Assembly: GCA_035771175.1 (NCBI GenBank)
Contig: CM069602.1
Coordinates: 10,047,501-10,111,500 of the forward strand
Source: Paratinospora sagittata
Taxonomy: Eukaryota > Streptophyta > Magnoliopsida > Ranunculales > Menispermaceae
Direction: 5' to 3'
Length of the DNA: 64,000 nucleotides
Position 1 is the stretch's first letter. Each line of letters begins with the position of its first letter. This document shows positions 12,046 through 25,800 of this stretch, piece by piece. The position numbers and the translations under genes are program-made. A model generated the notes under the pieces. That model was given only the letters and a program-made list of their open reading frames with translations, was not told the DNA's origin and ran no database searches.

Positions 12046-13241
12046 AAGTCGACGACCAAATGTGAAAATGAGATGATGAAAGAAAGGTTTTAAGATTATT
12101 GCATTGCAGTGGCCATTGTGATTCTGTAATTTATATCACATGGGCACCATTCAGATTCGAGTTCTATATTTGTACTTGTGCAACACAAGCAGAGGTATTT
12201 AAGTAATTAAACCCAAGAATGATAAGTTCCATTTTATTTTGTATAGAAATAAATATTTGTTGAGCTTTAGAGAAGTAGCTATTCAACTAACTACTTTTTG
12301 TTCATCCTGTATACTTCATTTTTTTTTTTCAACTGAAAAAGTTATTAGTTCTACAAACACTGGAGGTCTTCTTAATAATATCTGTTCTTTCTAAAATGAC
12401 AGATAATAACATACCTAGAATTATACCCCATGCTGCTGTGATAATACACCACATCAGGAAAGAGAAAAAGATAATGCCTGCGGCTCACTATTTACAAAAT
12501 CAGCATTACAAAATCTGCATGAGTTTGATTTTGGACATGTATTTGTGGTCGATATGCAATGTCTAGATTAGTTCTAAAATCAACATTTTTCCCTCATGGT
12601 CGAGGATAAAATTCTAAAATAAAAAATCGAGATTTTTAACTTGTAGTTTTACAAGGTCTATCTGTGCTATTAGTTTCTGGACTATATACGCAATAAGCTC
12701 TAGTTTGTTTTTCCTTTGATGTTAGATATTTAAATTGTAAAACACCATTAAATCATGAATAAGCGATTGCATTCCTTTCCCTTGATCATACCATCTTCAA
12801 TTGCTGACCATTCATTGTGTAAACGACAGGCACTGCTTTCCTAATGCTCCACGGTGATATTTCCAAAGCTCTAGAGTGACATCTTCTAAAACAGGTTGTT
12901 GTTCAATTTTATATATATATATATATATATAATTCAAGAAATATCAGTATATAATCCGTAGTGTCACAGAAGGGCATTTCTTTAGTATTTACTGGAGTTT
13001 AACTGGAATAAAAACGTACCCCCTAGTTCTTTTTCTCATTTAAATAATAGTTTAGAGCAACACCCATAACCAGTTAAGGGTGCAAAACAAATGCAAGGTT
13101 CCCTTCTTAAGTAAAGAAAATACTGGAGCCCTAGTACAAGATAGCCTACTTTAGATCATTTTTACGCAAAATCCTTCCAAGTAGTCTAATATTCATACTC
13201 TTTACCAAAAAATAAATAAATAAATATAGCCACTAATACTC
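12046..13241. other. Convergent intergenic region
   Basis: This separates the two 3' ends (plus gene ending 12045, minus gene ending 13242) and must hold both 3' UTRs. It contains a second (AT)n run at 12911-12932. I see no gene or transposon ends in it. Confidence 0.6.
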
Positions 13242-16200
13242 CTAAAACTCATCCCTATCAACCAGTTTAAGTCCCCAACTCATATCCTCGCAATGCCTCA
13301 CATGAGGTACAATAGTTCCTGTATCAGTTCCTCTCTTAGCCTTGCAGTCATAAAATGGAGGTGCATGAAAACAAGGCTCCATTGACATGGCTTGACGACA
13401 CGGAGGATCAGGCGCAGTATCATTGTCAGGTTTGTACAGAATCCACGGTTTCAAGCCTCCAAGACCCTGTGCCACATACCCAAAAGTAGACCATGAGCTC
13501 GTTACCAAAACATCGGTCAAGCTCAATAGGTACATTTCTGCCCATGCCTTCCTGTTGTGCATCTGCTTCTCAGTTTGCTGATACCCTTCATGACTAGGCT
13601 GAGACACCCGAATCACCTCTCCCGTTACAGTCGGGTTCTCCCAATACATATTCCTTAGCATCTCAAAGTACCCAGAGTTCAGAGAGGCTATTAGAACAGC
13701 TTTAGATTTCCGAGTTCCAGGAGAAGTGCCAGTGACAATTGGTTCTTGGGCATTAACCTCTGGAAGCAGCTTCTCTTTCAGGGAACAGGCTAGAATTTGG
13801 TCCAACACATGCTTGAATGGACCCGGTCTGGTGTCAAATACCCTGATCTGAAGACCTATTTTCTCATCAGCATTAGCCAAGTAAGCTTCATAATATCTGG
13901 TGATCAAACCCCATACAGCATTTGACGGGTGGAAAAGATAACGACCCAAGTGATGGAAAACTGTTTCCTTCGATGGGAAGAGCTTGCTCAGCTCTTGACT
14001 AAAAGACGGAACCAGGAAGAGTGATGGAACAAAGTAGTTATCCGATTTCATGATCAACCACAGAACTTTTTGTAGAAGAGTTTGATCTAGTTCACAAAAG
14101 AAAAGCTTGTCGTGATTGTCATAATCATGAGCAAGATGAAGATACAAAAATGGTGGCGGTGAACTGTTGATTTTGTTACTTTTTAGCATGTTCCCGTAAG
14201 ACTCGGGAGATTTCTGATCAAAATTGTTAAATTGGTTGAGAGGGAAGTCGAGGGGGAGTAACCATGACGTTTCTGGGAATGGTTCACAGAACAGATCAGT
14301 CATATCAGTTCCACGGTCAATGAGCAGGACTCTGTTTGTAAGGAGAGCATATAGAAATGCTGAGGCTAGGGTTAGTATCCTGTTTCCCAAGCCACTGAAC
14401 GATATCCACACAAGATAGTTACAATCTCCTGGTCCAATTTCTTGGTTAGCTTTGAGTTTTTCCACCGTTCTATTGTAGGAGTCGGTGTATGGACCACAAC
14501 GTTTATGGAGAGCTTCATACCTCCGTAACCTTGAAAGTAGATAAGAAGAAGGCTTGTAGGATGATAATTTGCGATAGAAGATGGATTGGTATCTGCTTAC
14601 ACAAGATTGGTCATCAAACCCCACAGCCAGAAGGCCATCATTCAGTTTGCCTTTATGCTCCTCGATGTACATTGATGAATCATCTTCTGAACATAAAAAG
14701 CAGAGAAGGTTAAATAAATAAAAATGTAAAATCAAATAAGGAACAGTCAAGTAGATCAGAAACTGCAACAAGCAAAAGTCAAAATTACCTCGCTACTAGA
14801 TGTTAGACAATTTCACAAGGATGAGATTTTCAGCAACAAAAACCAGTGTTGTTAGAATAGTGAAATGGAATCGAACCATTTCGAGGCTTAGTGAAACTGT
14901 ATATTAGATTTGTATATATTTTTTGTAGATATTAAGTACCCGTAGAGTTGTAAAGATGCTAATGTTTCTAGCTAATTAACAATTCGGACCCATTCAGAAC
15001 AACTCACCTAGCAATTTGGTCTAATTCACTTAAAATGAATCGCTGCTTCAAACTGATTCACTTACGGTTCACAAGTATAGTGATTTATGAATCCAATTGG
15101 AATTGTTTTAGGGTGAATCGTACAATTCACAGATTTGAATCACAACTATGACAACTATGACAAAAACAACTAAGGAACTAGTAAATGCATGGTATTGTCA
15201 CAATTACCTTGGCTAAGTTTTTCCTCCATCAGCTACATAACAATTATCACAATGCAAAGCAGACGTGAATTAAGGTTGTTAATGTATCCGACTCAAAGCA
15301 GATCATTCCAAATCCAAACTTCACCAGATTACGTGTACAGTGGGTCGGATCTAATCCAACGAGCTATTGACTTTGATCTTCATTGGATTGAGCTTTACTA
15401 GATCCCAAACACAGATCCAAATCTAATATAACAGCATAATTAGATTAGGGTCAGGTCCAATTCAAGAGACCATTATATAGAAAACACACACTTATCTGCA
15501 TAATATATCACTTGCAAAACCTATGTGCAGACCTTAAAGTCACTCGAAGTAGACTTTTCAAATGGTAAAATGATCATCAACATGAAAATTACAACTCATT
15601 GTACTATTGGATCACCTAGCATGACTTCCATGATGTACCAATAAGTAGAAACCCAGAGAATGTAGACTCTAAACTAGTTAAATCAGAACTAAAACAGACC
15701 ATAAAGCAGAATTTCAAACTTAATTAGGTAAAAACTAATTTGTTTATGATAAGTTTAATCACGGACCCAATTCCATTACTTAGAGACAATCTCCAATTTG
15801 TTGATTGAAATAACAAAAAACAAATCAGAGACCCAAAAAATAAAGCAGCTTCAAAAAGGACAAGATCATCTGTTTCTTATAGTCACTTTTTCAGTGAGTC
15901 TAGGAGTAGAAGAAGAGATCTCAAAATAGGGTTTTAGGGACAACACCTTAAACCTCAACTCCTGAAAATGAAATCTTCACCAACCAAAGCTACCCAATTC
16001 AGAAGCAAAATCAAGAGAAATCAAGAACACTACCAAACTAAACCTAGAAGACAAAACCCATTACTTATTTCATCTAAATAACATCAAATTACCCACCATT
16101 TCTAGGTTTTCCTTCGATCAACCTCGCTTCCGCAAACCCCCAAAACTGATCCGATGGTGGGTGTAGATAAAACAATGAAATTGTGATCACAACCGGCAAC

Positions 16201-16352
16201 ACCATCAAAATAGCAACCGAGATCCCCATCAATCCCACCATGTTAAACCCATATTTCCTCTCTGTAACTCCAGAGGCTCCGCCATTTCCTGGATCTGTGT
16301 GCTTCGAATTAGACACGTACCTCCTCATTCTCTTTATATTCATACAAATCAC
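13242..16352 (-). CDS. FUT1-like: Galactoside 2-alpha-L-fucosyltransferase, xyloglucan type (GT37)
   Basis: The product would transfer L-fucose from GDP-fucose to galactose on xyloglucan in the Golgi. There are two exons: 16097-16352 and 13242-14686. The intron uses donor GTGGGT and acceptor TTCAG. The joined protein is 566 residues, close to Arabidopsis FUT1 (558). It has a type II layout: a basic cytosolic tail, a membrane segment at about 39-63, then a stem ending PSDQFWGFAEAR. Catalytic-domain blocks are WISFSGLGNRIL (~179-190), IGLQIRVFDTRPGPF (~362-376) and TSSWSTFGYVAQGLGGLKPW (~481-500). The C-terminus, with FYDCKAK and PHVRHCEDMSWGLKLV, matches FUT1 closely. In-frame ATGs at 16343 and 16328 are alternative starts. 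The frame is fully open, so the gene looks functional. Assignment to the FUT family is firm; the exact acceptor substrate is inferred. Confidence 0.95.
14687..16096 (-). other. Intron of the fucosyltransferase
   Basis: A 1.41 kb phase-1 intron. Around 14850-15165 it holds weakly inverted GTTGT...ATTC-type ends that could be an old MITE, but I could not fix its borders. Confidence 0.7.
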
Positions 16353-17639
16353 CTCATCTTGATGTCAATCAAAACCGGTTGGTTTTCTTTGCGGTTTAGT
16401 TTGTAGATCTGGGTTTGGAGAGAGAGCTGTGTTTTGTATCAAATTAGATAGGGAATTGTATTATGTTCGAGTAAATGGGGAAGAAGAGAAGTTACAGAAA
16501 AGAAAGATAAAAGGGTTTTTGAAAATAAATGATGGGGAAGGTTGATTGTAATGTGGAAATGTAAGTGAAGCTACGGTTTGAGAAGTTGAAGAGAGTTGTC
16601 ACAGAGACTAAGTTCAACTCTGAATTCCCACGTTAATGGCGAAGGGCTTTTGTAGTTGTGAAGACAACCGACAGAGCACTTTCAAGGGTGGAAATGTACA
16701 AATAGACGGCCAGGATTTGAACTTGATAGAATCTGGAACCTGTATCCGATGGCCGCTTGTTAAGTACATCTCCGCATACCTCATATCAATATATTATTTA
16801 GGAGCATTCAACATATGATACAAAGGTGGTGTGTATTAAAATTATGTACTGAAATTAACAACACTTATCATTTTTTTCCATAATATAAATGACAAGGGGT
16901 CGTCTCTCTCAAACCCCCTCTGGCCTCTAAAACCCTAACTTTAGAAATGTAAGAGTTATTTCGGCGGAGACACCTGTTCCCTCTTCTAGCTCTATCATCG
17001 GTCAATCTCTTGCTCTCCCTTCTCGCTGCCGCTCCTTTTTGCCTACCGCTAGCTCTTCTCCGTTGTCCCTCAATTTTTGCTTAGCCACTTTCTAATTAAT
17101 AAATAAATAATGTATGGATAAATAAATAAATAACTAAATAATATTAACATAAATCATAAAATTCAAACAACAATATACTCGTAACCAAATAATAGAATAA
17201 ATTTAAAAATAAATTAAATTCACTAAAGTAAAAGTGGAGTAAAATAAAATTGAGTCATATATAACATATAATGTCTTTAAAATACATTCGATCTTTATGT
17301 TAGTGCAAGGGTTGGTTTGAGGGTTTCCACCCACTTGTTAAACTACAACATCTCCTCACTTTTGAATTACATAAAATCATGTATTAACATCATTCTAAGT
17401 GCTTTTTTTAAGATCAGAATATATTGGACCTTATGCCCACTAGTTCCTTAGGCATAGCCACAAACACCCTAAGACGTCGTTAGCCAATATTAAAATTAAT
17501 CTTGTGAATGGAAAGGCAAGAACCTACAATGTCCTTCCGGATATCATGTTTGACAATCTACCTTCTAATCACTAGCCAACCTAATGTTGGTTTCAATAAG
17601 TTGTTATGGAAAAAACACTTGTTAAGAAAAGTTAGTTTT
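16353..17639. other. Upstream region of the fucosyltransferase, no further gene
   Basis: Bases 16353 to about 16620 are the likely 5' UTR and promoter of the minus-strand gene. A short frame opening at 16636 has no known motif and is probably chance. From 17090 the DNA becomes very AT-rich. Confidence 0.5.
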
Positions 17640-18845
17640 AGGGTGGCACTAAGTACACCAACAATTTTTTCTCACCTCACCGTAACTCTTTTAACACTAA
17701 CATTTACTAGTTTATTTTTTCTTCACAATTTTTTGTTTCTTATTTTTACCCCTCCTTTTAAATGTTTTAATCACTCTTTAGATGATATTCTTCAAATTAA
17801 ATATATATTTTCTTTTTCTAAAGTCTTTCGTCTCCGCTTCTCATAACTTTCTTTGCTTAATACATTTGTCAAATTAAATTTTTTATTCTTTTAATTCTGA
17901 AATATTTATTCGGTTTTATTTTAAAAATCTAAAATGAAATAGTAAATAATTAAATAATAAATAACGATTTTGTTGATTTAAATTTTTATTCTTTTAATTG
18001 TAAAAATATTTGTTCTCTTTTTTTTATTTTTTTTTATCAGTTTTTCAGCCCCTTTGAGGTGTTCTCTTACCCTTCAGGTCGAGACTAATCATTCCGGAGT
18101 TTGAGGTTCTGCAAGGGTTTATAAGCGTATCTCCCACCCAAGATTTGACTGAGGTAAGACTCGAACCCGTGATCGGGTCCCTCAACCTGCCTCGAGGTCC
18201 CCTCCCCGAATAAAAGTTAAAAATAATTTCTTGATTTAATTTTTTATTATATTTCAATTTCAATAAAATTCAAATATAAAGTAGCAAAATAAAATATTGA
18301 GTTAAAAACTTGTCAAATTCAATATTTTTATTCTTTTAATCTTAAAACATATATCCTCATTTATTTCATAAAATTAACGTAAAGAACGAAAATTAAAATA
18401 ATAGATAAAAAGAATTTGGTAATTTAAGTTTTCATTCTTTTAAGTTTAAAATTATTTATTCTACTTGATTTAATAAAATTCAAATAGAAGGTAATAAAAT
18501 AAATATAAGGTTGAAAATTTGTCCAATGCAAGTTTTTTTATTCTTCTAGTTTTAAAAAATTATTTTATTAAAATAAAAAGTAAATAAAATATAGGACTAA
18601 AAATTGTCAACTTTGAGTTTTTTTATTTCTTTAATATTAATATATTTATTCTCTTTTAAATTTAAGAAAATTAAAATAAAAATGTATCCATAGGTAAGTG
18701 AGAATAAGAAGTTGTTTTGGACATAAATGTAATTCTTAAAAAAATACATCTTATAAAGTAATTTTATAGGAGGATATTTTAATAATAATAATAAGTTGGT
18801 GTGGCAAGAAAAATGTGTGGTGTGATTAGCGGCTCTCATACCCAC
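17640..18845 (+). repeat. AT-rich dispersed repeat, copy 1 (tandem-like units)
   Basis: Units of roughly 110-130 bp recur with strong divergence, each carrying a core like TTTTTATTCTTTTAATT (about 17880, 17985, 18325, 18430, 18535, 18620). The segment ends with GATTAGCGGCTCTCATACCC. The same core and the same GCGGCTCT end occur in reverse orientation at 41580-42480, so this is a dispersed family. Its borders are approximate. Confidence 0.5.
18045..18215 (-). mobile_element. Possible tRNA-derived SINE
   Basis: On the minus strand a pol III B-box-like GGGTTCGAGTC lies at 18158-18168 in a GC-richer island. The island is bounded by a CCTTTGAGGTG end and an A/T-rich run that could be a degenerate tail. 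No convincing A box or target duplication was found. It lies inside the AT-rich repeat. Confidence 0.35.
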
Positions 18846-19823
18846 AGAGCCTAAAGATACTTAAGGAAGACTATCGTCATGCTAAGAATTTGAGCATGAG
18901 GCCCACAATATACTTTGAGCACTAAGGCCCTACAAAATCAAGTATTAAGCTCCAAGAAACATAAGCACCAAAAGTCGAAGAAAAAAATAACATATTTTCT
19001 TGTCAAGTAGAATTTGACCCTTGCACATTAGAATAGGCAGGGCAGAAGTTATCATCCAAGCCAAAGGGCTGTTGGCAACGAACGAAAAAAGATTGTTAAT
19101 CAATCCATCTTTGTAATATAATTTAGTGATATTTATGTTTTATCAAAAAGTTTTTTATTTTTTATCTTTAGATTCTTATGAGATGTAAAAATAGTCATAA
19201 TCCTATATTTTCTATGTCTTTGAAGTTGGAGGGGCTAAAGAACACAATAGAAATGTTAGATAGTTGAATTTGATCCTTTTTTAAGCTAATTTATAATATA
19301 TGTTACATTAGATCATCATTCGCACAAAAATATATGGACAATACTTACTATTAACACGAGAAATAAAATGGTCAGACCAGGCCTCAATAAATAGACAATA
19401 ACTTCTCACCTCATATCTCCAATTTGTTAGTACTACTAATTGTTGAAATTATTGTATCTTGTATTATTCTTCTTCTACAAGACAATTATATTTAAGCAAA
19501 ACGTATTTTCTTGAGAAAATTTATTATTTTTCAAAAAATTAAGAAATTTATGTTTTTGATTGCTAATAATATTTTGAAAAATATTTTCTCAACCCCGTCT
19601 GTTTTCTCAGGAGAGAAAATTTGATGTTCTTGTAAATTTTTTAAAATATCGTTAATTATGTTTATGCTCATATTGAATGAAACTTCTTCCTTTTTTTTCT
19701 CTCTTTATATTAAATGGCTATACAAAAAAAAAAAATTGTAAGGATACATGTATGCAAGTATATATGGTTGTATTTCTGTAAATTTCAATTAGATTATTAA
19801 GATCAAAACAATATGTGTGAAGT

Positions 19824-19870
<47 letters not shown>

Positions 19871-19954
19871 ACTTGAGCGTGGGAGTTGCTTTACTAAATT
19901 GCACGAGGGCATGAGATTATTTTTTTAACACTTATCTTTCCATCTCTATCCAAT
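18846..19954. other. AT-rich intergenic DNA, no gene
   Basis: Nothing codes here. A (TACA)n/(TA)n microsatellite runs from about 19825 to 19868. Confidence 0.5.
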
Positions 19955-21802
19955 AAATTTTGCTATGGAGTCATTTTAAGGTATTTTTGAAATTTGGGGT
20001 TCTTACCCAACGTGAAAGAAACGTTGTGGAAAAGGGTGAAAAAGACTCCTTAGACTGTAAAAACCTCGAATATCTAGTTAAATTTCATTTATTAGTTTAT
20101 TTAGAATTTTTATAGCTGTTGGAAGTTTAATTTGATACTTGAGACCTTTGAAACATTTAGATTTGATATTGTAGACCTTCAGAATCCTAGTAAAACCCGA
20201 TAAAACTACGGTTTGAAACTGTAGAAAAATAGATCTACTAATTTCAGACATTTCGATGTTAAGATCATGATTTTTGAATATGATTTGATATTTTTACTAA
20301 CTAAATGTATGATTTTGGTGAGTAAAATTGACTTTGGTGACTCTCGCGAACATGTAAAACCTTAGTAAAATACCTGTTGAAGGTAATGAAATGGTAGTAG
20401 GACTGATTTTACACGTGTCGATGTGAACATAATAATTTTAGGAATGTTCTATATTTTTAATAAAATTGACATATGTTTTCAGTAGAAAAATAAAATTGGG
20501 AACAAGTGAATTATGATTTGGAAATCTATTTTCATTGTTCCTTCTTGTGTAAATATCTAGATTGATCATAGAAACGGTAGAGTAGCGTTTTCAACTGCTT
20601 ATGAGTCATAAATTCAGTTGGAATTTAAATTCATGGAATGTGTACAATATTTTTCAGGTTGCTAAAGTAAGAATTAATGGTGAATGAGTATATCTTGAAT
20701 CAAATGGAATGTATTTGAATGAATAATACAAGTAAGTATAGTTAAGTGAAATAGATTCGAATTATACATGAATTATAAATGTTTATTGGTGATTTGAAAT
20801 GAGTTAAAAAATTAAATTTGTAAATGTAAACTGAGCATTTATGTGTAAAATAGATATGAATAAATAAAATTGAATAATGAAGTAGTTGCGACAGGTTGAG
20901 TTAGTTGGATTTAAATTGAAATTGGACTCGAAAGCGACAGTGATTGTATTTTAAGTTGGAAAGTTTTGTTCTGTGAATATATTTTCTTGATTTTGATTCT
21001 TATACGACATTGTACTTATATGAAATGTTTAAATGTAAGCATGCTATGTACATAATTATGCATTGTGTTATATTAGCATTCACAACTGATTTTGATATTG
21101 AAGCATGTAAGACTTGCGAAGGTAAGTCGAATATGAAGGCATTTCGTTAGAAATTAGTCCCAGATGAGTGTTATGCGTAACCTCATTGTTTGTAGGACTG
21201 TCATAACAATGATTTTAAATCCTTGAAATGACTGTAAATTGAGTAACGGGGGGTTGTGGCTACCTTATAACGGTCATGCAAATGTTAGACCCGCTCTATT
21301 ATTTATAAGGAGGGAGTTTATGAATTTCGTTGAAAATAATGCATTGTTTTACTGAACATGATCATAAAAATTTATATTACTGGCATGTATGATACATTTG
21401 TTGAATGATACATGTGTGTTTAATAAATGTTTTAAATGATTTCAATTACATGTTTTCCTAAATGCATATGATTGTCATATCAAGTTATATATTCACTGAG
21501 CTTGTGGTATGCTTACTCCATTTTATCCAATATTGCAAGTAAAAATTTAAAAAGGAAAAAGGAAAGCAAGATAATGATACACACTTGATTCAAATTTCTG
21601 CTTTGTTGATGTTTGTATGGAGGAGATGGTTTGTTTTTGTTTTATGTTGATATGTATACTTAACACATACTATATGTATATTATCACATAGATGGGTTGA
21701 GTGATTATATAGAGGGTGGTTGAATATTTTGGTTATGAAATACTGGTTAATGATATATATGATTGTATGATTAAATGGTGGATGGAATAGATGAATGAGA
21801 TG

Positions 21803-21852
<50 letters not shown>

Positions 21853-22040
21853 ATTTAATTTGTGGTATATCAGGTTTAATTGTGAGATGTCCAATTTATG
21901 GAGACATGCTGTCGAAATTTTAAATTTTTTTTTTGTAATTTCGTTGAAGCTGACAATGTCTTTTATATTATATATTAGGTATGTATAATATATAGTACAC
22001 TGTGTCGGTTATGAAGTCAGCTTATGTTAGGGGCGTAATA
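19955..22040 (+). mobile_element. 5'-truncated long gypsy LTR, related to 32117-34917
   Basis: It shares the block order of the complete copy at 32117-34917: GCTATGGA, then TTCTTACCCAAC, TTTATAGCTGTTGGAAG, the 'gaccggatgaggt'-like block near 21160, and the end GTTAGGGGCGTAATA. The first ~650 bp of the complete copy are missing. An (AT)n run at 21804-21849 has expanded inside it. The name rests on this internal comparison. Confidence 0.7.
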
Positions 22041-22886
22041 AGATGTCTATCTCACCAAAAGCCATTAGCGTGACTTAAACTTTAGTCTTTTTCAGAACTC
22101 TGCAACCATCGAACTAGTCAAGCCTACCTTGTAGCGACAAATTCTTTCAAACTATCAAACATACCATTAGTTTTCTTCCCTTTCTTTATATGTTAGAAGG
22201 AATTAATTAAATATTTTTGGATAGTTATTAAAGCATTTAAAATAGGATTCTCTTGTTATTTTTTTCTTGTTTTGTATTCAAGTAAATTTGTAAGGGATTG
22301 GTCTAGCCATTTACACAATACTCTATACCATCTTGACACTATCATCACCTCCATATTGATATACAGTTCAAATGGTCCCAATTTTCTTTTTATGTTATTA
22401 TTGTCTTTTATTTTTTATATTTATACACATACCATTTTTTCAGGTAGCAATTTTATATCTAAACTAACAATATCAGCTGAGTCTCAACACTTATCGTACT
22501 TGCACATATCTTAGATTCTAATGTTTGAAACTTTGAATATCCTTCGTTTTCAGAAAAGGAAAAAAAAAAAAGAATATCCTTTTGGTTAAACTTGTAACCG
22601 TATCACAAGAATCCAATAAGTCGTTTTAATTCATTTGTATTTCTTTTTTCTTTTTTTTATTTGGGTTTTAAAGAGCAGCATGGAGGGCCAAACGTTGCAG
22701 ATAAACGAAGGAGAGGTGGCGGACACGCGTTGAACGCAGATTCGTCCATCTTAGTGGATGAAATGAAGACAACTACCTTCAGTTGAGCTGAGCGATTGGT
22801 AACATCCCTAACACGCGCGCGCACACACACACCCACACAATAATTTGAAAGAAGAAGAAGAAGAGGAGACCCAATTCGAGAAGAGA
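22041..22886. other. Upstream region of the epimerase gene
   Basis: AT-rich to about 22650, then a GC-richer 200 bp that probably holds the core promoter and 5' UTR, including a CGCGCG(CA)n run near 22810 and a GAAGAAGAAG run just before the ATG. No clear TATA box. Confidence 0.5.
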
Positions 22887-25800
22887 ATGTCTGCAACAGC
22901 TTCTTTTTGTTCATCAACAACAGCTCTTCAGTCCCAAATCAATGGATTTGCTAATGGTCTTAAGCTTCCAAGACCTTCGCTCTCTCCACCCACTTCTTTC
23001 CCTTTAACAAGGTTCATTTTTTTCTGATCTCTTCTTTTCTTATTTAATGGGGATTTTGGTGAAAACATGTCAAATTCCTGTTTTTTGATGTTTTTTCGGG
23101 ATACCTTCAAGAGGATTTTTTATGGGTCTTGAGTTTTTTTGGTTTAATTTAATGGGAAACTTGGCTGTAGTCTATGGTAATATCATATATCTTGGATATG
23201 GATAAAGCTGGGTTGTACTGAGCCTCTTAGATGTAAATTCGAGGTTGTTGGGAGTTACTGATTTTGGGTATCTATATATGACTTTGGTCTTCTGAATTGT
23301 GGTTTATGCGTTTGTGATTATGACCAGCTGAGCTTTGATTTTTACTTGAAAAATTGTTTGAACAATGAGTTAAGCGACTACCTGTTGTGTTTGATTGCGT
23401 CGAGTTTTGATTCAAGCATTTTTCTGAAGGAAAATGACTCGCATGCTTACAACATTCCAGTACCCTTGGCCAATTGGAGAATATTTGTGAAATTCATTCA
23501 ATCTTACCTATCTTGGTAATTCAGGTTTTATTAGAGAACTGCCAAGTGCCAAGCACTTTTTTTGACAGTTTAATTGGTTATTTTTAATTGAACATAAACC
23601 TTGTGAGGTTCATTTTTTGGATACAGATTCGCGGTTATTTGACAACCCTTTTTCATAACCGAGGACAATAAGTCAAGTTGATCATAGATGTGCTTGTTAA
23701 ATAGTGCTTCATTAGGGGCGTTTATGCGAACCTCTTGTTTTGCATAATTGACCCCCCCATTTACTTTTAGTATGCATGTACTAATTCATTTGGCCAAATA
23801 AAAGCGTGGGGGAGGGGGTGGATTGAGGGCAAAATAACAAAATGATGTGGATACTCCAGGTGTGGCATTGCTGAGAATCACGTTTATATGGCATATAGTA
23901 TGTATACGTAGCACATAATTTGATGCATGAAAGTACTGTTGCATGGCTTATCATACATGGCCAAGGGTTTTTGTAATTTTTAAGTTTGATTTTGACTTGC
24001 TGTGCAGTTGCATGTTATTGATATACTATCTTTGAATTCCAGGAGGAAGTTTTCGGATGGCAGTGATGGCATCTCGTGTGGATAAATTCTCAAAAAGTGA
24101 TATTATTGTTTCTCCTTCATTCTCTCAGCTAATTTTTCAAAGTTGGGCGAGCAGGTTTTCTCTTTTATCTATGTTATTAGAATCGCTGAATATTGTTTTT
24201 GGGGAATAGCTTGGAAATTTTTGCCCACCTGCCTGATGCACCAAGAAATTATGTTCTTTCCCTCTCGTATAAGTTCATTTTTTATGTTTAACATGCAAGT
24301 TACCATCTGGCCATTACACTTACCTAAATGCAATGTCTTCTGGAAAAATTTTCCCCCCTATAACATGCATGTTTATTCCATTGCTAGCATCGCAGTACTC
24401 AGATCTCTTAATTGGCTTTTTGAAATTTTACATTGAAGAACAGAAATTGAGATTTATTGTGATTTTATCTAGGTAAAAGCAGTGGAGTTGGCTGGATGTG
24501 ATTGGATTCATGTTGATGTTATGGATGGCCGTTTTGTGCCAAACATTTACAATTGGACCACTTGTGGTTGATGCTTTGCGCCCAGTGACAGATCTTCCAC
24601 TAGATGTGCATCTGGTATTTCTTTTCTTCTTTAGGTTTCCTAACTGTTTCTTGTCCATGACAATCTTAAAACAACGAACGTTCGTTTTGGGTGGGTCTTT
24701 ATATTTTCTAATGGCAAGTGCAACCCTTTTAGATGATTGTGGAACCAGAGCAGCGAGTGCCGGATTTTATCAAAGCTGGAGCTGATATTGTTAGTGTCCA
24801 CTGTGAACAGTCTTCCACAATTCATTTGCATCGAACAGTTAACCTGGTAAGATATAGTCCTGGAACTAATGATTCATTCATTAACATCTTAGTGCATTAT
24901 ATGTGAGAAGGTGAAAGCACACCAGCCGCATAAGTAGGCTAAAACAGCAATATTGCCTTAAAGATGGCACTGGAGGCATTTCACGAGCTTCCATGATTAG
25001 GAATGACATTGATATCAAATATATTTAGTCCTGAAAAAGGAGAGGATCATCAGCAATACATTATTGCCCAGAGAGGCGTTGTTGTAATCTCATGAGGAGT
25101 CTATGTTATTGTACTTTGTCTTTCTTTCTTCTTCTGTTGTACCTCTAACCTATTGAGTTTGCTATGACAAATGTTACAAACCAATTTCTGTTTCTTTTGA
25201 TTCAGATTAAAGGTCTGGGAGCCAAAGCTGGTGTAGTCCTGAACCCTGCTACACCTTTGAGTACCATAGAATATGTTCTTGATGGTAAGGCTTCCATTGT
25301 TAAAGCAATGTTAATGTTTTCAAGAACCTGTATCTGCACCTTGGTATACAATTCCAAAAAAACTGCATACTTGATACTTGTATTGGGTATGTTTTTCTGC
25401 CATGTCTTTGTGGGTATTATCCTGAATGAGTTGAGTTCTTGATTCATGGCGGAAAACAGATACAGTAGTAATCTGTTTTTGTTTTTCCTTATGGTCATGA
25501 GACAACTATTTGTTTGTCATGCATTCTTGTAATCTTACATATCCACACATTCTTCAATCCAATAGCTGCAAGTTGTTTTTGTGAGGTCAGATAGAGTATG
25601 CCGAACCTCAGCTTTGCCTACAAAATTGCATTTCTTGTAAGATGGAGGAACTGAGATTGATTGATATTCTTCTTTGCTTGTGTGCAGTGGTGGATTTGGT
25701 CTTGATTATGTCTGTAAACCCTGGATTTGGTGGACAAAGCTTTATTGAAAGCCAAGTAAAGAAAATCTCTGACTTGAGGAGGATGTGTGCTGAGAAGGTA

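Noticed and set aside
16636..16818. Plus-strand 60-codon frame beginning MAKGFCSCEDN
   Set aside because: Short, no recognisable domain, no intron or promoter support; it sits in the upstream region of the fucosyltransferase.
17508..17846. 112-codon plus-strand frame rich in Phe and Leu
   Set aside because: Its hydrophobic look comes from T-rich repeat DNA; there is no homologous block and no conservation in the inverted copy.
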